From Vitellaria paradoxa (Eukaryota; Streptophyta; Magnoliopsida; Ericales; Sapotaceae): a stretch of 64,000 nucleotides of DNA. The notes beneath the pieces are model-generated. The model was given only the letters and a program-made list of their open reading frames with translations, was not told where the DNA came from and ran no database searches. The stretch's first letter is position 1. Each line of letters starts with the position of its first letter. Below, piece after piece: positions 1-12,908 of the stretch. Where the stretch lies: positions 24,748,358 through 24,812,357 of the forward strand of contig CM034236.1 of assembly GCA_019916065.1 (NCBI GenBank), in the 5' to 3' direction. A program made the translations under genes and the position numbers.

Positions 1-763
1 CATTCATTGGTGAGTTAAACCTGGTATGCCTAGATGATAAAGTAAATTTATTAATTGGTTAGCTATGCTTGGTGAAATAAACTGTTATATGGTGGATGCA
101 AGATTATATGGAAGTTTGGTTGTGAAAGTAGAGATAATAAGAAAATTGAAAAAGAGATATTTTGTCAAATAGTTAAAAGCACGAAGAAAGTTTGAAGGCC
201 TCAGTTATACTAAACATATCATATTGGTTAGACTTTGAGACATTAATTTGGGCACATACTAGAGGTGGATTAAACGTTCTAATGTGATCGACTCAAGTAC
301 GATGATATCGGAGTTACCTTAAAATGCAAATAGAATTAAGAAATTTATCCCTGACTTACATATATGAAGAGGATCGTGACAAATGTGAGGGAAATTAGAA
401 CTGATAAGACAAAGGGTTTTGTTAAATTAAATTTAAGAGTTTATGGTATGGCGTCTTATGAAATTGTGACTTTGTAATGAGGAATCGTAGGATTTAAACC
501 TTAATTACCAGATTGATATGTTTGAATGCAGTTAAGAGAATTATTGATGTTTCAAAGGGATGATCTAAGGTTTGAACACTATAAATAGAAGTTGAGTTAA
601 AAAGATGATTCCAGGACAACAATTTTGTGGATGCTTCTAGCTATAGATTAAATTAATGGAGTTAAAAACGTGGAGTGTTTAGATTGTTGTTTAGATGAAT
701 GGTAAACTGTGAATGTTCTTCTTAATTGATGGGTTGCCCATTTGTTGAAGTCTTAATTATTAG
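1..763 (+). other. Decayed LTR-retrotransposon internal region, left part
   Basis: No open frame or recognisable domain survives here. I assign it to an old Ty3/gypsy element because the sequence resumes after the LINE (TSD copy at 3342) and runs to a polypurine tract and an LTR start at 4792. The assignment rests on context, not on coding similarity. Confidence 0.4.
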
Positions 764-773
764 ATAAGTATTC
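764..773. repeat. Target-site duplication of the LINE, left copy
   Basis: ATAAGTATTC is repeated exactly at 3342-3351 on the far side of the LINE. Ten bases is within the usual range for L1-type target-primed insertions. Confidence 0.85.
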
Positions 774-3341
774 TTTTTTTTTTTTTTTGAAAGGTAAAAG
801 AATTTAAATTAATGAAGAAAATTATTTTGTACAGATACCTCAGGGCATACCCCTGGAAAACACAGAAAAGAAAGAACACCCTTACAATAATCAATCATGG
901 AAAGAGCAAAGGGAAACAAACAACAATCAACAACTTAAGGTTCCAAAATAGAAAGAGGAAGATTCCATTGCTGAACTAAATGCCGATTCTGGTCACTCTT
1001 CGTGAATCCCGAGCAGCTCATTACTCGTAGCCGAACTAGTGTCTTAATAGACCGGAGAGTTGTCACTTCATCCAAAAAGCTGTTTTCATGCTTCCTTTAT
1101 TCCGTTCCTTCCAAATAACGTAAACACAAGCTGCAAAGGCATGTTTCCCAATAATCGAAAGCAAGGAAGGCCCACGAAAGTGGAGTAACACCCTTCAACA
1201 ACTTCATCCCAAGAAGACAGGTTACTCGAAACCCACAATCCATCAAAATAGTATGCCAAATTCTAGCCGTGAAAGAACAATTAAAAAAGAGATGATCATG
1301 ATCCTCCCGAGGTCCTCTACAAAAATAGCAGCTCATATGAGATAGTAACCCAAAGGACATAAGCCTCTCTTGAGTAGCCAATTTCCTCTTCATTGCCAAC
1401 CAAAGCACAAATGAGTGACGGGGTACATGAGTTTTGAACCAAACAATGGGGAACCACGGCCACTTTAGGGTGATGAGATCTGAAGAATTCCATACCTCCT
1501 TAGCAGAAAAGGATTTGACTCCATTAAATTTCCACTCAAGAACATCAAGCACGACGAATATTAGGAGGTAGAAGCTCTGCAGTCTCACGCTTAAGATCAA
1601 TTAGCTCAGGAGAATTTGCTACTGGCCAACGCCATCTTCCATTAACAATAATATCCTTTACCAAGCATCCTTCCGTACCCGGAGTCATAGATAACACGGG
1701 CCTGACTTGAAGTGCAAATGGGACCTCTCGGCATCTAAGCTTCAAACACAAAGAGGTAGTACTCCCATCTCCCACCCGCATGGAGATAAATGGCCGAACC
1801 TTCTCTCGCAACTTAAGTATTTTCCGCCATGTCCATGAACAATTCCATGGTACCTTAGCCACCCAAAATTGGTCCTTTTGAAGGAGATTCCGCTTCACCC
1901 AATTAGCCCACAAAGAAGTAGAAGAAGGTAAACAAAGACTCCAAAGAAAGCGAGTCATACAAGCTATATTCCAATCTCGAATCTTTTTAATCCCCAAGCC
2001 CCCTTCTTCTTTAGGCCAAGACACCTCTTTCCAAGCCACCTTCGCACCATGTTTAGCTAAAGAAGAACCCTTCCATAGAAATGCTCGCAAAACACCCTCA
2101 ATAGCTTTATGACTTTAATCGGCAAAATGAAGTGTGAGCACCAAAAAGATTGTATGCTAAAGAGAACTGATTGAATAAGCTGCACCCTTCCAGCAAAGGA
2201 CAGAAACTGGTTGGTCCAACTCTTAACTCTACTAATAATCCTATCAACCAAAATCTGGCAATCCACTACCTTCAGTTTAGTAGTAATTAGAGGCACACCT
2301 AGGTATCTCACAGGCAAAACACCCTGATGAAAACCAAGCAATTGGATGATACCTGTTCTCTCCTCTTCTACAACACCAGATAAGAAAACCTCATTCTTCG
2401 CAGGATTAGCTTGAAGTCCAGAAACAGATCGAAACAAAGTCAAAGCATCCCGAGTCACACTCACTGAGTCCTTATCACCTCGAGAAAAAAGCATGAGATC
2501 ATCTGCAAAGCATAAATGGGTAATCTTCAGCTTCCCACACCGCCAATGGTACTGAACAACGGCGAGTCAGTTGCCATCTTTGTAAGAATGTGAGAAAACA
2601 CCTCCATGTAAAGCACAAAGAGATATGGAGAAATGGGATCACCCTGTCTCAACCTTTTTCGCCCTTCAAAGTAACCATGCAACTCCCCATTAATACTAAC
2701 TGAAAAACCGGGATGTAGAAACACAAGCTCGGATCCATGTAATAAATTTCTCAGGAAAACCAAAAAGCCGTAGAACATTCCATAAGAATTCCCACCTCAC
2801 GGAGTCATAGGCCTTCATTAAATCAACTTTAATTGCACACCTTGGGCTAGAAGAAGAAGAAGACCCATGATAACCACGTACCAATTCTTGTGCCATAAGA
2901 ATGTTATCTCCAATACTCCTCCCATGTACAAACGCAGCTTGAGCTTCATTAATAGATCCGGAAGGACTTCTTTTAATCGGCCAGCAAGTAGCTTCGTTAT
3001 ACACTTATAAATGGTGTTGCAACATGAAATTGGCCGAAAATCCTTTAACTGAGAGGCATTAGGAGTCTTAGGGAATCAAGGCAATGATAGTAGCATTAGA
3101 CTCTTTCAAAAGAACCGAGGAAGCAAAAAATTCCTTAACCGCATGCACCACATCCTCTCCCACAATACTCCACGCCCTCTGAAAAAAGAAGGCATTATAA
3201 CCATCAGGTCCGGTGCCTTATTTGGATGTAAGCTAAACATTGCCTTTTTAATATCCTCAGCCGAGAAATCATTTGCCAAGCTAGCAATCTGAGCATCACT
3301 TAGAGAAGAAGAAATAAACTCTTCCATTCATTTCCCCTATC
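774..3341 (-). mobile_element. 5'-truncated L1-type LINE
   Basis: This is a non-LTR retrotransposon copied from its 3' end. On the minus strand it ends in a poly(A) tail, seen as the T run at 774-788. It is flanked by an exact 10-bp duplication, and its coding part is ORF2 only. ORF1 and the endonuclease are absent, and the 5' end stops just upstream of the reverse transcriptase domain, which is the classic product of incomplete reverse transcription. It sits inside an older LTR element. The reading frame is broken several times, so it is inactive. Confidence 0.9.
1097..3327 (-). pseudogene. LINE ORF2 fragment: reverse transcriptase plus zinc-binding RT C-terminal domain
   Basis: Read on the minus strand, pieces in different frames appear in the order expected for plant L1 ORF2. 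First comes a pre-RT segment with HPNKAPD (about 3210). Next is RT motif A with [11 protein letters not shown] (about 2820), then motif B with [12 protein letters not shown] (about 2640), then the FADD active site (about 2500). A thumb region with YLGVPL (about 2300) follows. Last is a reverse-transcriptase zinc-binding domain with CYFCRGPREDHDHLFFNC (about 1300). At least four frame changes or stops separate these pieces, so no enzyme could be made. The family is clear; the exact subfamily is not. Confidence 0.88.
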
Positions 3342-3351
3342 ATAAGTATTC
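3342..3351. repeat. Target-site duplication of the LINE, right copy
   Basis: ATAAGTATTC, identical to 764-773. Confidence 0.85.
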
Positions 3352-4791
3352 ATCGAAGTTGAAGTAAAGTTGATATGGTACATAGACATGTATATGTATT
3401 TGTGAATGAACTATCAAGGATGGCATTAAAGAGTGAGTGAACGAGTTTTTACACTGGATTGTCTATGGTTTAAGTTGAAATTTACAATAGTAGAGATGTA
3501 ATCTCTAGTCAGTTAAAATGTTGCTTGCCAATTGGTTTATAAGGTGTATATATATCTATGTGGGAGTATTGAGCTAAAGGAAGGTGATGATTTTTGGTTG
3601 AAAGAATTAATCGGGCTTAGTTTGATGAGGTTAAAGATTAAGGGGCAAGTTCCGTTCACAGTTGGAGATAAGAAAGGGATGAATGTGTGGATTGAGAAAG
3701 GGGTTCTAGAATAGATTGACTAGCCTACTTAGTTTTATTTGATAGTTTCCTTGCTCATGATTATTGTGTTGTGGATTTTAGTTTTATTCAGAATAAAGTA
3801 GTTACATTGGATTAAAAGTTTGGTAGACTAATAAAGTAAGGTGAGTATATAAAGTAAGGGAGAATTTGAAATGGAAAACAATACTTGCAAAGAAGAGACG
3901 TTAGAATAGAGAAGAAGGATTATAAAGGCATAAAAGAGAAGGGGTTGGTGGTATAGTTTGATTGGAGGTTATATTTAGCTGATATCTATTACACTTAAGT
4001 ATAATATGCTTGATGAGGCATTTATATGTTGTTAACGCCATTTATGGCAATTTTCAAGGCTGATTTCAATCTCAAGTTCAGTGTAGTTATAAGGTGACCC
4101 ATTTAGTTTGTGAGGTAGTTTTAATTAGATGAACCCCAGTTTCAATTACAAAGGCGTTAAGTGTTAAGGTCATGTGTTTCAGTGTAGGAACCATGGGAAG
4201 AAACTTGAAAGAAATAGAAGGGTGACCTTTTTGAGGGAATGGTGAATCAAGTGCAAGATAAACTATGTTAGGAGCAAATTGGGTAGATAAACGTAATAAG
4301 GATATCATCAGTTCTTAACTGGGAAATATGGGTTGAAGGAGAGATGTTATGGAGATTTAAGGAAGTCTAGACATTGAGATGTGTGAGAAGAGAGGAAGTT
4401 CAATTATATGGAGAAAAGAGATTGGCAGGAAAAGTGATTGGGTGGAGCAATATGGGATACCAGATAGTAAGAAATGAAGGATAAGGATTTGAAAACTTGG
4501 TTGCTATTACTTGAGAAGCCATTGGAATAATTAATGAGTTTACAGAGGCACAATGAAGGTATAGTTATTAGTGCTCCTAAATTGTTGTGATTAATTTGTA
4601 AAGTGATTTGAATATTGCTTAACGAGTAAAATTTCAAGTTTCACATGTGCAAGAAGTTTCAGGATGATAAGGAGCTTGCTTAAAGGTGCAACTTAGGATA
4701 TAAAGGAGACATCTACAAGTGTATACTCAGAAATTTGTGTATGACCATGGTATAAAATTTTGAGGACAAATTTTTTTGAAAGAGGGGAGAA
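3352..4791 (+). other. Decayed LTR-retrotransposon internal region, right part, with polypurine tract
   Basis: This continues the element interrupted by the LINE. I see no domain I can name. The last bases before 4792 form a purine-rich tract (GAAAGAGGGGAGAA, about 4778-4791) that directly precedes a TGTAATACCCC LTR start. The same arrangement precedes the 3' LTR of the Tekay element at 50387-50399. Confidence 0.5.
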
Positions 4792-5857
4792 TGTAATACC
4801 CCAAACTCTGTACTAACATAAGTATAAGAGTTTTGATGCATTTTGGAAGTTAAGGTATGTTAATTTAATGGTATGGGTCATTAATGGTGTTTAGAGTTGA
4901 GAACTTTGAAGGAAATGGGTTATGCAGTCAAAGGTGACATTTAGCCAAGTGCTGGAAAATGGGGGAACCTTGGGCGCACATGGTATGGGTGCCCAAGGTC
5001 TTGGGTGCCCACCTGAGAAGAGCTTGGGCGCCCAAGGCACAATGAATTTGACAAACAAGTGTTGCTCTACAATTTTCAGCCGAGCCTCACCCTATTAACA
5101 CCTATACCTAGCTAGGGGTGATGGAAAACCTGAAGATTACTGTTAAGGGACTTTAAAATATTGTTTCATATATATATATATATATATATATTGTTGATTT
5201 GATGCAAGAGAGAGAGAGAGAAGTTGCTTGGGAAAGGGAGAATTGGTGGAGAAACAAAGGAAGAGCAAAGGAGAACAAAGAAGGAACCGGGTAGGGATTT
5301 CAAGGTAGGTCTTTCTACCCTTCATGAAACCCAAATTCCTTTTGCAAGATTGTGATTAGAACCTTAAGAAACCTTGCTATGTAATTTATTTGTAGTTTTG
5401 ATCAAGGAGGGAGAAGATTGAGTCCATCAAAGTTTGAGGGTTTGGAAGCTCAAGACACCTTTTTGTTGATTCATTTTCTTGCCACTTGAGGTAGGGATTC
5501 AATGCCTCATTCTCACATATGTGATGCGTAACAAGGAGTAGATTACCACGAGAAAACCCTTTTCAAGTGTTGGTCACATGTATGAAAGATATTGGTAGTT
5601 ATATACATATATATATATATATGTATGTATAGGTTAAGAGAGTGAAAATGGTGTCATGATCCATAACTTGACTTTTAGTTAATGAAAACTCAAATTTTTT
5701 ATTTTGTTGGGTGCCTAAGATCCTTGTGTTATGTTAGAAACTTGAAACTTTAAGTATTTTTACATTAACTTGGTCTATTTGAGGTCCTAAGGGTGGAAAA
5801 CCATGAAACCAGAAAATAGAGTCTGAAACCCGGAACTTGGCCCAAGCTGTGGGCGCA
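4792..5857 (+). mobile_element. Old Tekay-like 3' LTR, first part
   Basis: It begins TGTAATACCCC after a polypurine tract and matches, in order, landmarks of the Tekay LTRs at 9875, 41939 and 50399. These are a GGGCGCCC-type cluster (4970-5040), the phrase CACCTATACCTAGCTA, a TA then GA microsatellite (5167-5221), a conserved stretch around CTTCATGAAACCCAAATTCC, and TATGTATAGGTT. It is much more diverged than the others, so it belongs to an older subfamily or copy. An Athila-type solo LTR breaks it at 5858. Confidence 0.75.
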
Positions 5858-7485
5858 TGACCGCTCTCTAATTTGGTAGTGGCTCACTCTCAAGTATAAG
5901 TGATCGGTTGAGTTTAGTCTAGGTGAGTCCTACATCATCTTCCACAAGGAGCGAGGGTGTGTCTAAATCTTTGGAAAACTTGGTTTCAAAAACACTTGCG
6001 ATAATCTTAAAAAGAAAAGAGGAAAATCTTTTTGGAGTTTTCGAATAGGGAATTGAGATGATGATTTGAAAATTGAAAACACCAATTAGACAAAAAATGA
6101 AAACACGAAGATGCAAACTTTAACAAACTACGTAAATTGAACTTAAACAAACTGTGTGAATGGAAACACTTGGCTTTAACCTAGTCCTGTAATGTCCTCA
6201 AAGGCTTGAACTTGAATATTTGATTAACTCAACCAAATTCTTACACCTGTAATATTAGGTCGGAAGATTCACCGTTTGAAAGCCCTATTTCGTAAAGAAA
6301 TTGTGATTCTAGGGTTTTGAAGTCAGATTTGAAATCACCAGGACATGGAATTGATCTTCAATTCACACGAATGTAAACAAAGATCAAGTGTATCACAGGT
6401 GATTCGTTTTCGAAAATCAACCTAAAATTACAATTCTTACGTTATCATTCAAAAAACATAAATTCATTTCAATTTGCTTTATCCAAGCCCAAGACATTCG
6501 ATTTCATTACGAAACTAGGTTAAAACCAAGAAAAGCCCTAGCCTAGCATTGTTAAAACATGAACAAAGCATTTCGAAAAGAAAAACATCTTCATCATACA
6601 ACAAAACACGAAAACAAAATAGATTGAAAAGGTTTAAAGCGATTTCGAAAACAATGCAATCACAACAAGGACTACGAAGTACTACAAAGCAAAAATAACA
6701 AACAAAGCCATAGAGAATACTGAACCTTTTATTAAAACGAAATAACAAGTATAACTTACACGTTAATCTTAATGTGAAGACGAAACTAAAGCTTGAACAA
6801 TCTAAAGCGAAATCAAAATATGAACCCTAATCTAAACTAAACTAAAAAAAGAGAAGAAGTACGTAGGGTTTCGACTCTCCCCCCATCAGAAATTTACCCT
6901 TTTATATCTATACATAAATTGTGAGGGCATAAAGGTAAAATTACAACTCAAATTTTATTCTGAATGTGTGCTAGAAAAGACATCATGGGCGCCCATGGTT
7001 GATGTGGGGCGCCCATAGCTTAGTTGTCCAAGTGTTTGATGAAGTCCTCAAAGAATGGCATAAAAAGCAGTCAAAAACTCCCTCTCTGTGGCCGCCCACC
7101 TGATGAAGAGTGGGGCACCCAAGGGTCCTCAAGGGCGCCCATGCTATGGTTCCTCCAACTGATTGATGAAATGCCTCTTAGGCCTGACATTCACCTTCAA
7201 AACCAGCTCTCTATGGGCGCCCACCCGATGAAGAGTGGGGCGACCATCCTCAAGTGGGGTGCCCATGGGTCTAGGTGGGGCACCCATGGTCCTCTTCTTC
7301 AGCTTTCTTCTTCATCTCTTCACTTTTCTAGCTCATTTTTGCACCCATTTCCTCAAGTTTGAGCATGTAACACTGCAAAATCCCATAAGTGCATCAATAT
7401 GCTTATTTTATAATAATAATGGCAAATAAAGGTCCAACTAATAGTTAAATGAACATAGTAATTTAACATGGAATGCACCTAATCA
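5858..7485 (-). mobile_element. Athila-type solo LTR (1628 bp), minus orientation
   Basis: On the plus strand it begins TGACCGCTCTCTAATTT and ends CACCTAATCA, a mirror of the other Athila-type LTRs here, which begin TGACCGACCCTAAATT and end TGTAATCA. The flanking bases are GCGCA (5853-5857) and GTGCA (7486-7490), a 5-bp duplication with one transition. No internal region is attached, so it is a solo LTR left by recombination between two LTRs. A TATA-like TATAAA on the minus strand lies at 6901-6906, and perfect GGGCGCCC palindromes lie upstream of it at 6984-7290. Confidence 0.75.
6984..6997. repeat. 14-bp perfect palindrome CATGGGCGCCCATG in LTR U3
   Basis: This is the best-preserved member of a cluster of GGGCGCCC-like sites (about 6984-7290) upstream of the TATA-like site of this minus-strand LTR. 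Many neighbours read GGGTGCCC or GGGCACCC, as expected from C-to-T decay at CpG. Confidence 0.7.
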
Positions 7486-7490
7486 GTGCA

Positions 7491-7575
7491 CGAGAGGGAC
7501 ACAGTCGGGCGCCCAAGCCCTTGGGTGCCTAAGGTTATTTCAGAGCCAATCCTGGATTTAAAACTCCCCTTCTGA
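7491..7575 (+). mobile_element. Old Tekay-like LTR, part right of the solo LTR
   Basis: This short stretch still carries GGGCGCCCAAG followed by GGGTGCCT, continuing the motif cluster cut at 5857. Further right the similarity to Tekay LTRs fades, so the LTR appears truncated near 7575. Confidence 0.45.
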
Positions 7576-9869
7576 AGTCTTATGTCTATCACATGACTCA
7601 GAGTCAGCCTGGAAGTTTGTAGTCCCTTTCCAAAATCTTATCGAGAGTGAGGCTCTCTTCTCAAAATCCAATGCTAGGCCTACGATTAGATGTCAGCCTA
7701 GGAGCTAAGCTTCTTTTTCAAATCCAGTGCAAAGCATAGGATTCGCTACCAACCTAGAAGCTAGGCTTTTTTCTCATAATCCAATGTAAAGCATAGGATT
7801 AGATATTAACCTAGGAGCTAGGCTTCCTTCTCATAATCCCATGTGAGGCATAGGATTAGATACCATTCTAGGAGCAAAGTTCCTCACCTTTGCAAACTAA
7901 ATAGAGCGAGGCTCCACATCTAACCAAACCTGATAGAGTGAGGCTCGGAGGCAAATCTCCTTGTGTTACTAAACTAGAAAAAGCAAGGTTTGGAGCAAGG
8001 CTCCTCACCTTACTAAACTAGATAGAGTGAGGCTCTAATATAGTGTGAGGCACAAGATTGACCATCCATCTGGGAGTAAGGCTCCCTTCCTCCAAACTAG
8101 TACAAAGCATAGACCTATGAGCAAGGCTTATTACTTTGAGACCAAATACAAAGTAGATAATCTTGTACTAATCCAGTTTTTGAGATTGCTTTGCAAAGAC
8201 AAATATAGAATATAATTCATTTATCAACTCAGGAGTGAAGCTCATTTTTCAAAAGATAAGTACAAGGCACAGAAGCATCCCCACATTCAAAAAGTGTGAG
8301 GCATCAACCAAGCCACGAGGTTATTTCTTTATTTGATTCAACATGAAAGAGGGCAAAATAGGTTGCCTTCTTTTTATTTTCAACCTTTGACAAGCTAAGG
8401 CAGAAAAAGAAGGGTAGTGGTTGACAACATAATTTTTCCTTCTCGTTTAATATTTATAGTATTTAATGCTTTTTAGTTGCATGGTGCTCTACTGGTTAAG
8501 TTTTCTTAATTGTAGGATGTGTTAAAGTGTCAAAAATCAACAAAAAGCAAAAATTCAGCAAAATGCCAATTGTACACTTAGAGTTAGGGAAGAGCAAAGC
8601 TAAAGACCCAGACCAAGCCAAAAACACAAAAGAAGATACACAACATCCCAAGATATGTCAGAGAACATAAAATATAGCTCAGAGCTACTAGCTTAAAATA
8701 GCTTCTATCGGCAAAAGAGGTGAATTTGAGCATCTAGCGAAGTCAAATTACCCTAAGATTACAAAATGTTGAGGGTTCATTCTTTGAGGTAATGGCATAG
8801 GTAAGTCTAACCGAGTCAAACCTTAGGAGGTCCCTCCACAGATTCGTTTGCAAAATTTATCAATTTTTTATAAATTCATAAAAGTGTCCCAAAGTCTCGC
8901 TAATGGCATTTTTGGATTCCTCGTGCCCAAAAATGGTGAGAGGAGTCATCTTGGTGAAGCCTCCAGTGGTTAAGTCAAAGGATTGGCTAACCCTATCTCT
9001 GTTTCAATCTATTTTGGCACAAAATTTTTCAAAGGGACATAACAAGACCTAAAAAATCCTAAATTGAGTCTAGTTTTAACATAATTGGTCTAAATTGCTC
9101 CAAAAAGTGCTAGGGAGGTCCCAAAAGCTCGTAAAACCAGCACCAAAGGTCTTAGAATTGCCCGGCCCATTGCAGATGAGACCTAAACTTTGGCAAGCAT
9201 GGCATAAGCAAGGGGCTCAAGCTAAAGTGGCTCTCATTTTGGCCTAGTTGCCATTTTGTTTGCCACAAAGGCTTTTTGCAAACTTTTTTCCCTACCTTGA
9301 GTTGGAAAAGGTTCCACCCTTTATGTTTTTGCAAACATATTCGATCGCAGTGTTAAGCAAACATTTTTGCTCATCCTATTTAGCAAAGAAAGCTACAAAA
9401 TAGGTTTGGTAAAGATTTTTGCATACTTTTTCAAGCAAGCTTGCTTGCTCGTTCAGTTATGCAATGTTGTTTGTTATTTCAAAGCATTGCAAACCTTTTG
9501 TTCACTTAAAATGTCTATCTAAGGGAGGCTTCCCCTTTTCTCATTTCTATCCCACCTACCTCCCTCTCCTCTTCTTCCCTAAAGCTGGCCACTAAGTGGT
9601 GTTCTCAGGGTTTTTGAAAGAATTCTAGGCTTTTTCTCTCTAGAGTTTCACGTTCAGTATAATTTTCTCCCTAGAAAAATTTTATTTTATCTTTCAATTT
9701 AATTTGTTTGCATAATTAGAATAGAATAATTTTATTTGTGTAAATATAGTTCTTTGTTAATGAAGCATATTCAGATCATAATTCAAGGCCAGGTTGTACC
9801 TGATGTATGATATTGACTGGATATACTAGAGATAATTTTGTAAAATTCTAGACATTATACAAATGACAT
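7576..9869. other. Unclassified repeat with GAGC..GGCTC array and pyrimidine-rich block
   Basis: There is no coding potential. From about 7640 to 8100 it contains a tandem array built on GGAGCTAGGCTTC-like units. From 8340 to 9480 it is non-repetitive AT-rich DNA with no ORF I can identify. A pyrimidine-rich stretch (about 9530-9680) resembles a transcription-start or leader region of an LTR. The sequence resumes beyond the Tekay solo LTR at 12909. It is probably part of a large LTR or internal region of another retroelement, but I could not place it in a family. Confidence 0.4.
7641..7925. repeat. Tandem array, about 57-bp unit
   Basis: Units beginning CCTAGGAGCTAGGCTTC recur at 7697, 7753, 7810 and 7867, a spacing of 56-57 bp. 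A further degenerate unit lies to the left. Related GAG...CTC units continue irregularly to about 8100 and again from 13560. Confidence 0.75.
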
Positions 9870-9874
9870 GTCCA
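9870..9874. repeat. TSD of Tekay solo LTR, left copy
   Basis: GTCCA, repeated exactly at 12904-12908. Confidence 0.85.
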
Positions 9875-12800
9875 TATAATATCCTGAATTTTCATGTTAA
9901 TATAATTTGATGGTTTTAACATGTTTTGGACATGTTAGTATGTTAATTAAGTAATATTAGTCATTAAAGATGACTTAGGGGTGTAAATTTTGGAAGAAAT
10001 TGGCAAAATAGTTCAAAAGTCAACATTTTGACTCAAGAGCATGCTGAGGGGCGCCCGAGGCTATGAGGGGTGCCCAAGGCTCTAGGACGGGTGCCCGTGG
10101 TCCATAAGGGGCGCCCTACTTGTACAGACAATCAACAGTAGGGTGTCATTTGCGTTTTCCAGCCGAGCATTACCCTATTAACACCTATACCTAGCTAAGG
10201 GTGATGAGAAACCAGAAGATTACTGTTGAGGGACTTAAAATATTGATATTATATATATATATATTGTTGATTTGATGCAAGAGAGAGAGAGAGAGAGAAG
10301 TAGCTTGGAGGAGAGGAAATCGGTGGAGAAGCAAAGGAAGAGCAAAGGAGAACAAAGAAGAAACCAGGTAGGGATTTCAAGGTAGGTCCTTCTACCCTTC
10401 ATGAAACCCAAATTCCTTTTGCAAGATTATGATTAGAACCTTAAGAAACCTCCCTATGTAATTTGTTTGTAGTTTTGATCAAGGAGGGAGGACATTGACC
10501 TCATCAAAGTTTGAGGGTTTAGAAGCTCAAGACACCTTCTTGCTGATCTATCTTCTTACCACTTGAGGTAGGGATTTCTAGTCTCATTTTAGCGTATATG
10601 AGATGTATTTGATCTAGTAAATATTTCTATGAAATTTATTTAAGATTTGAAAACCGTGGAGGTGGAATTTGTGTGGATGAATGGATGTGTATATGTATAT
10701 GTATAGGTTGAATCAAGATTTTTGTATGGAAGAAATGGATGGATTAAAATTGGTTTTGATGAACTTTTTAGAGTCTTCTAGGTCCTAGAAAACCCAAGAA
10801 AATGAGATATTAGGTTAGAGATTGGATTCGGAAAAGTTTGGAACCTAAAAACATGACTTAAAGCTTGAACCGGAACAGAGCAACATTCTGGATAACAGAG
10901 GGGCGCCCGTGAACTTATGTGGGGCACCCATGACCCTCAAGGGGCGCCCATGAATTTATGTGGGGCACCCATGACCCTTTAAGGGGTGCCCATGAACTTA
11001 TGTGGAGCACCCATCGAGACTAGGTCACTTTTTCTGTCTTTGCTTAGTTTGACCTCCTACCTTAGACTTATAAAGTGTTGGTAATTTGTTTTTATATAAA
11101 ACTTTTAATTGATTAATTACATGGATTTTAAGAGGGAAATGAGCTTTTAAAAGTGATTAAGGAGTGTTTAACTTAAGCTTATGGGATTTAACTTGAAAGG
11201 GCAAATGAAAGTCAGCTTGAATTGCATGACTTGAAAGATTACTTGAGGTATGAGTCTTAATCGAATAGGATTGTGAATATGTCTTGATGTAAACTAAATG
11301 TTGAGGTATATGAACTTGTGATTGATTAAGTGAAAGGGTAACTTGATGAAAAGACATATGTTTTATAATTTTGGTAAATGTGGAATGCTTAATATGGTTT
11401 GATCAATGTGATATGTAATGAGCTATGGAATGAACCGTAACATTGACATGGGTGTTGGATAGTATATGTTGATAAATGTTAAATGTTTAATAAGGTTGGT
11501 AAATGTTGATATGTGGTAAATTGTGGGATGAACTGAATAGTGAATATATGATTGTAAGAAATTGAAATGTGAACTTTTGTTAATAAGTGATGGAAATTAA
11601 ATGAGGCTTGGGTTAAATGAAATGTAGAGATGAAATGTGTTAAGTTCTATGATGAAATAGAATGTGGTTATGTGTGTTGGAAAGTTTATGGTGATGAATG
11701 TGAATTGTTATAGAGTAGTATTGAATGTGATGAATGATTATTTATGCGCCGGGGGCAGTCATGGGGTGCGAAAATAGGAAGGGTCATGAGATTACCCTCG
11801 AGTTGAAAGACCCAGAACCTGTGTAGGGTTTGGTGTCAATGCCAGTGGGTTAGTAGCCCACAACATTGTGTGTGTTTTGGCTCCTCGTGGCCTTGGACGG
11901 CGATCCTAAATGACGACATTGGTTTATTGTTTCCGTTGGGTATTGGCCCATAAAAGATGATAATGTGTATGCACCCAACCCCCGAGGATTGTGTGGTTAT
12001 GGCTATGTGATTGATTAATGAAATGATGGTACAGTGGATGTGATTTCATGATTGAAATATGAACAAATGTAATGAGGATGTGGATATGCGATTGAGTGTT
12101 GAATATGTGATAATGTGATATGGAATATGATTGGATACAAAGTTGGGAAATTTAATAATGGAGAATAATTGGACTTGAATGCTATACTATGATGTTATTG
12201 AATAAAGATAAATATTGTAAATATGGTTATGTGGTAGGCTATGCTTAAACATCAAAGAGATAATTGAAATGTGATATGAACCCATGTATGGAATTTCAAA
12301 GATTAAATATAAATTGGAAACTTAATTCTTCTTATGATTTTGTTGTGTAAATATATATATATATATATATTCTATGTTGGTTATGTAGTTATGTTGATAA
12401 ATTGTTGTGGCACTAGAACGTATTGAGATAACTAGATGCACCATGAATAGTATGCACGTTTGGAATACATATCATATATGTTTGTTTGAGACGTTGTGGG
12501 CACAAATGGATCTGTGCTCACATCCCTACAGAATTTGATGCAGGTACAGGCCATGATAATCAGGTGGGCTAATGGGGTTGGACTAGAAGGGTGTGCATGA
12601 GCCCTACCAAGCTTAGAAAAGCTCTTGGTTATTTAGTTTAAATTTCCTTTGGAATGGTAATATTGTACATTGAGGACTTGTTTGATTTGGTTGTAAGGGC
12701 CCTAAGGCTTGAGTTATGTATTAATGAGAGGATTGTTGGAAGTTTGTGACTTGATTTTAGCCAAGGTTAAATTTATGTTATCTTATCTATGTCTTGGGCT

Positions 12801-12903
12801 CACTGGTTTACATTACGTTGCTCTGATTATGGGTTGGTTATGTTAATGCATGTTATGTGTGTTTATCACTCACCCCTCGGGTTACAAGATCCGGGGCGTG
12901 ACA
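9875..12903 (+). mobile_element. Tekay/Del-family solo LTR (3029 bp)
   Basis: It is collinear with the LTRs of the full-length Tekay element (41939 and 50399). It starts TATAATATCCTGAATTTTC, with the first dinucleotide mutated from TG, and ends GGGGCGTGACA. An exact 5-bp duplication (GTCCA) flanks it and no internal region is present. It is longer than the element's own LTRs, partly because it keeps more copies of the 41-bp GGCGCCC unit (10905-11015). Other landmarks are the TA and GA microsatellites at 10253-10297 and a GTGCACGGGGGCAG-type segment near 11750. It marks an earlier full insertion of this family that recombined away. Confidence 0.9.
10905..11015 (+). repeat. GGCGCCC-containing 41-bp repeats in Tekay LTR
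   Basis: Units of the type GGGGCGCCCGTGAACTTATG then GGGGCACCCATGACCCT are present about three times here. There are about two in the 5' LTR (42950-43025) and one in the 3' LTR (51412-51445). Confidence 0.75.
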
Positions 12904-12908
12904 GTCCA
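12904..12908. repeat. TSD of Tekay solo LTR, right copy
   Basis: GTCCA, identical to 9870-9874. Confidence 0.85.

Noticed and set aside
5143..5334. Small ORFs around TA and GA microsatellites (also 42270-42461 and 50700-50936)
   Set aside because: They recur because Tekay LTRs share the microsatellite block. They are antisense to the element and low in complexity.
7024..7362. 112-codon plus-strand ORF
   Set aside because: It lies in the GGGCGCCC cluster of a minus-strand solo LTR. Its Gly, Pro and His content comes from the repeats, and it resembles no protein.
7641..7925. CRISPR-like array
   Set aside because: Units are contiguous 57-bp tandem repeats without constant repeats and variable spacers, in plant nuclear DNA.
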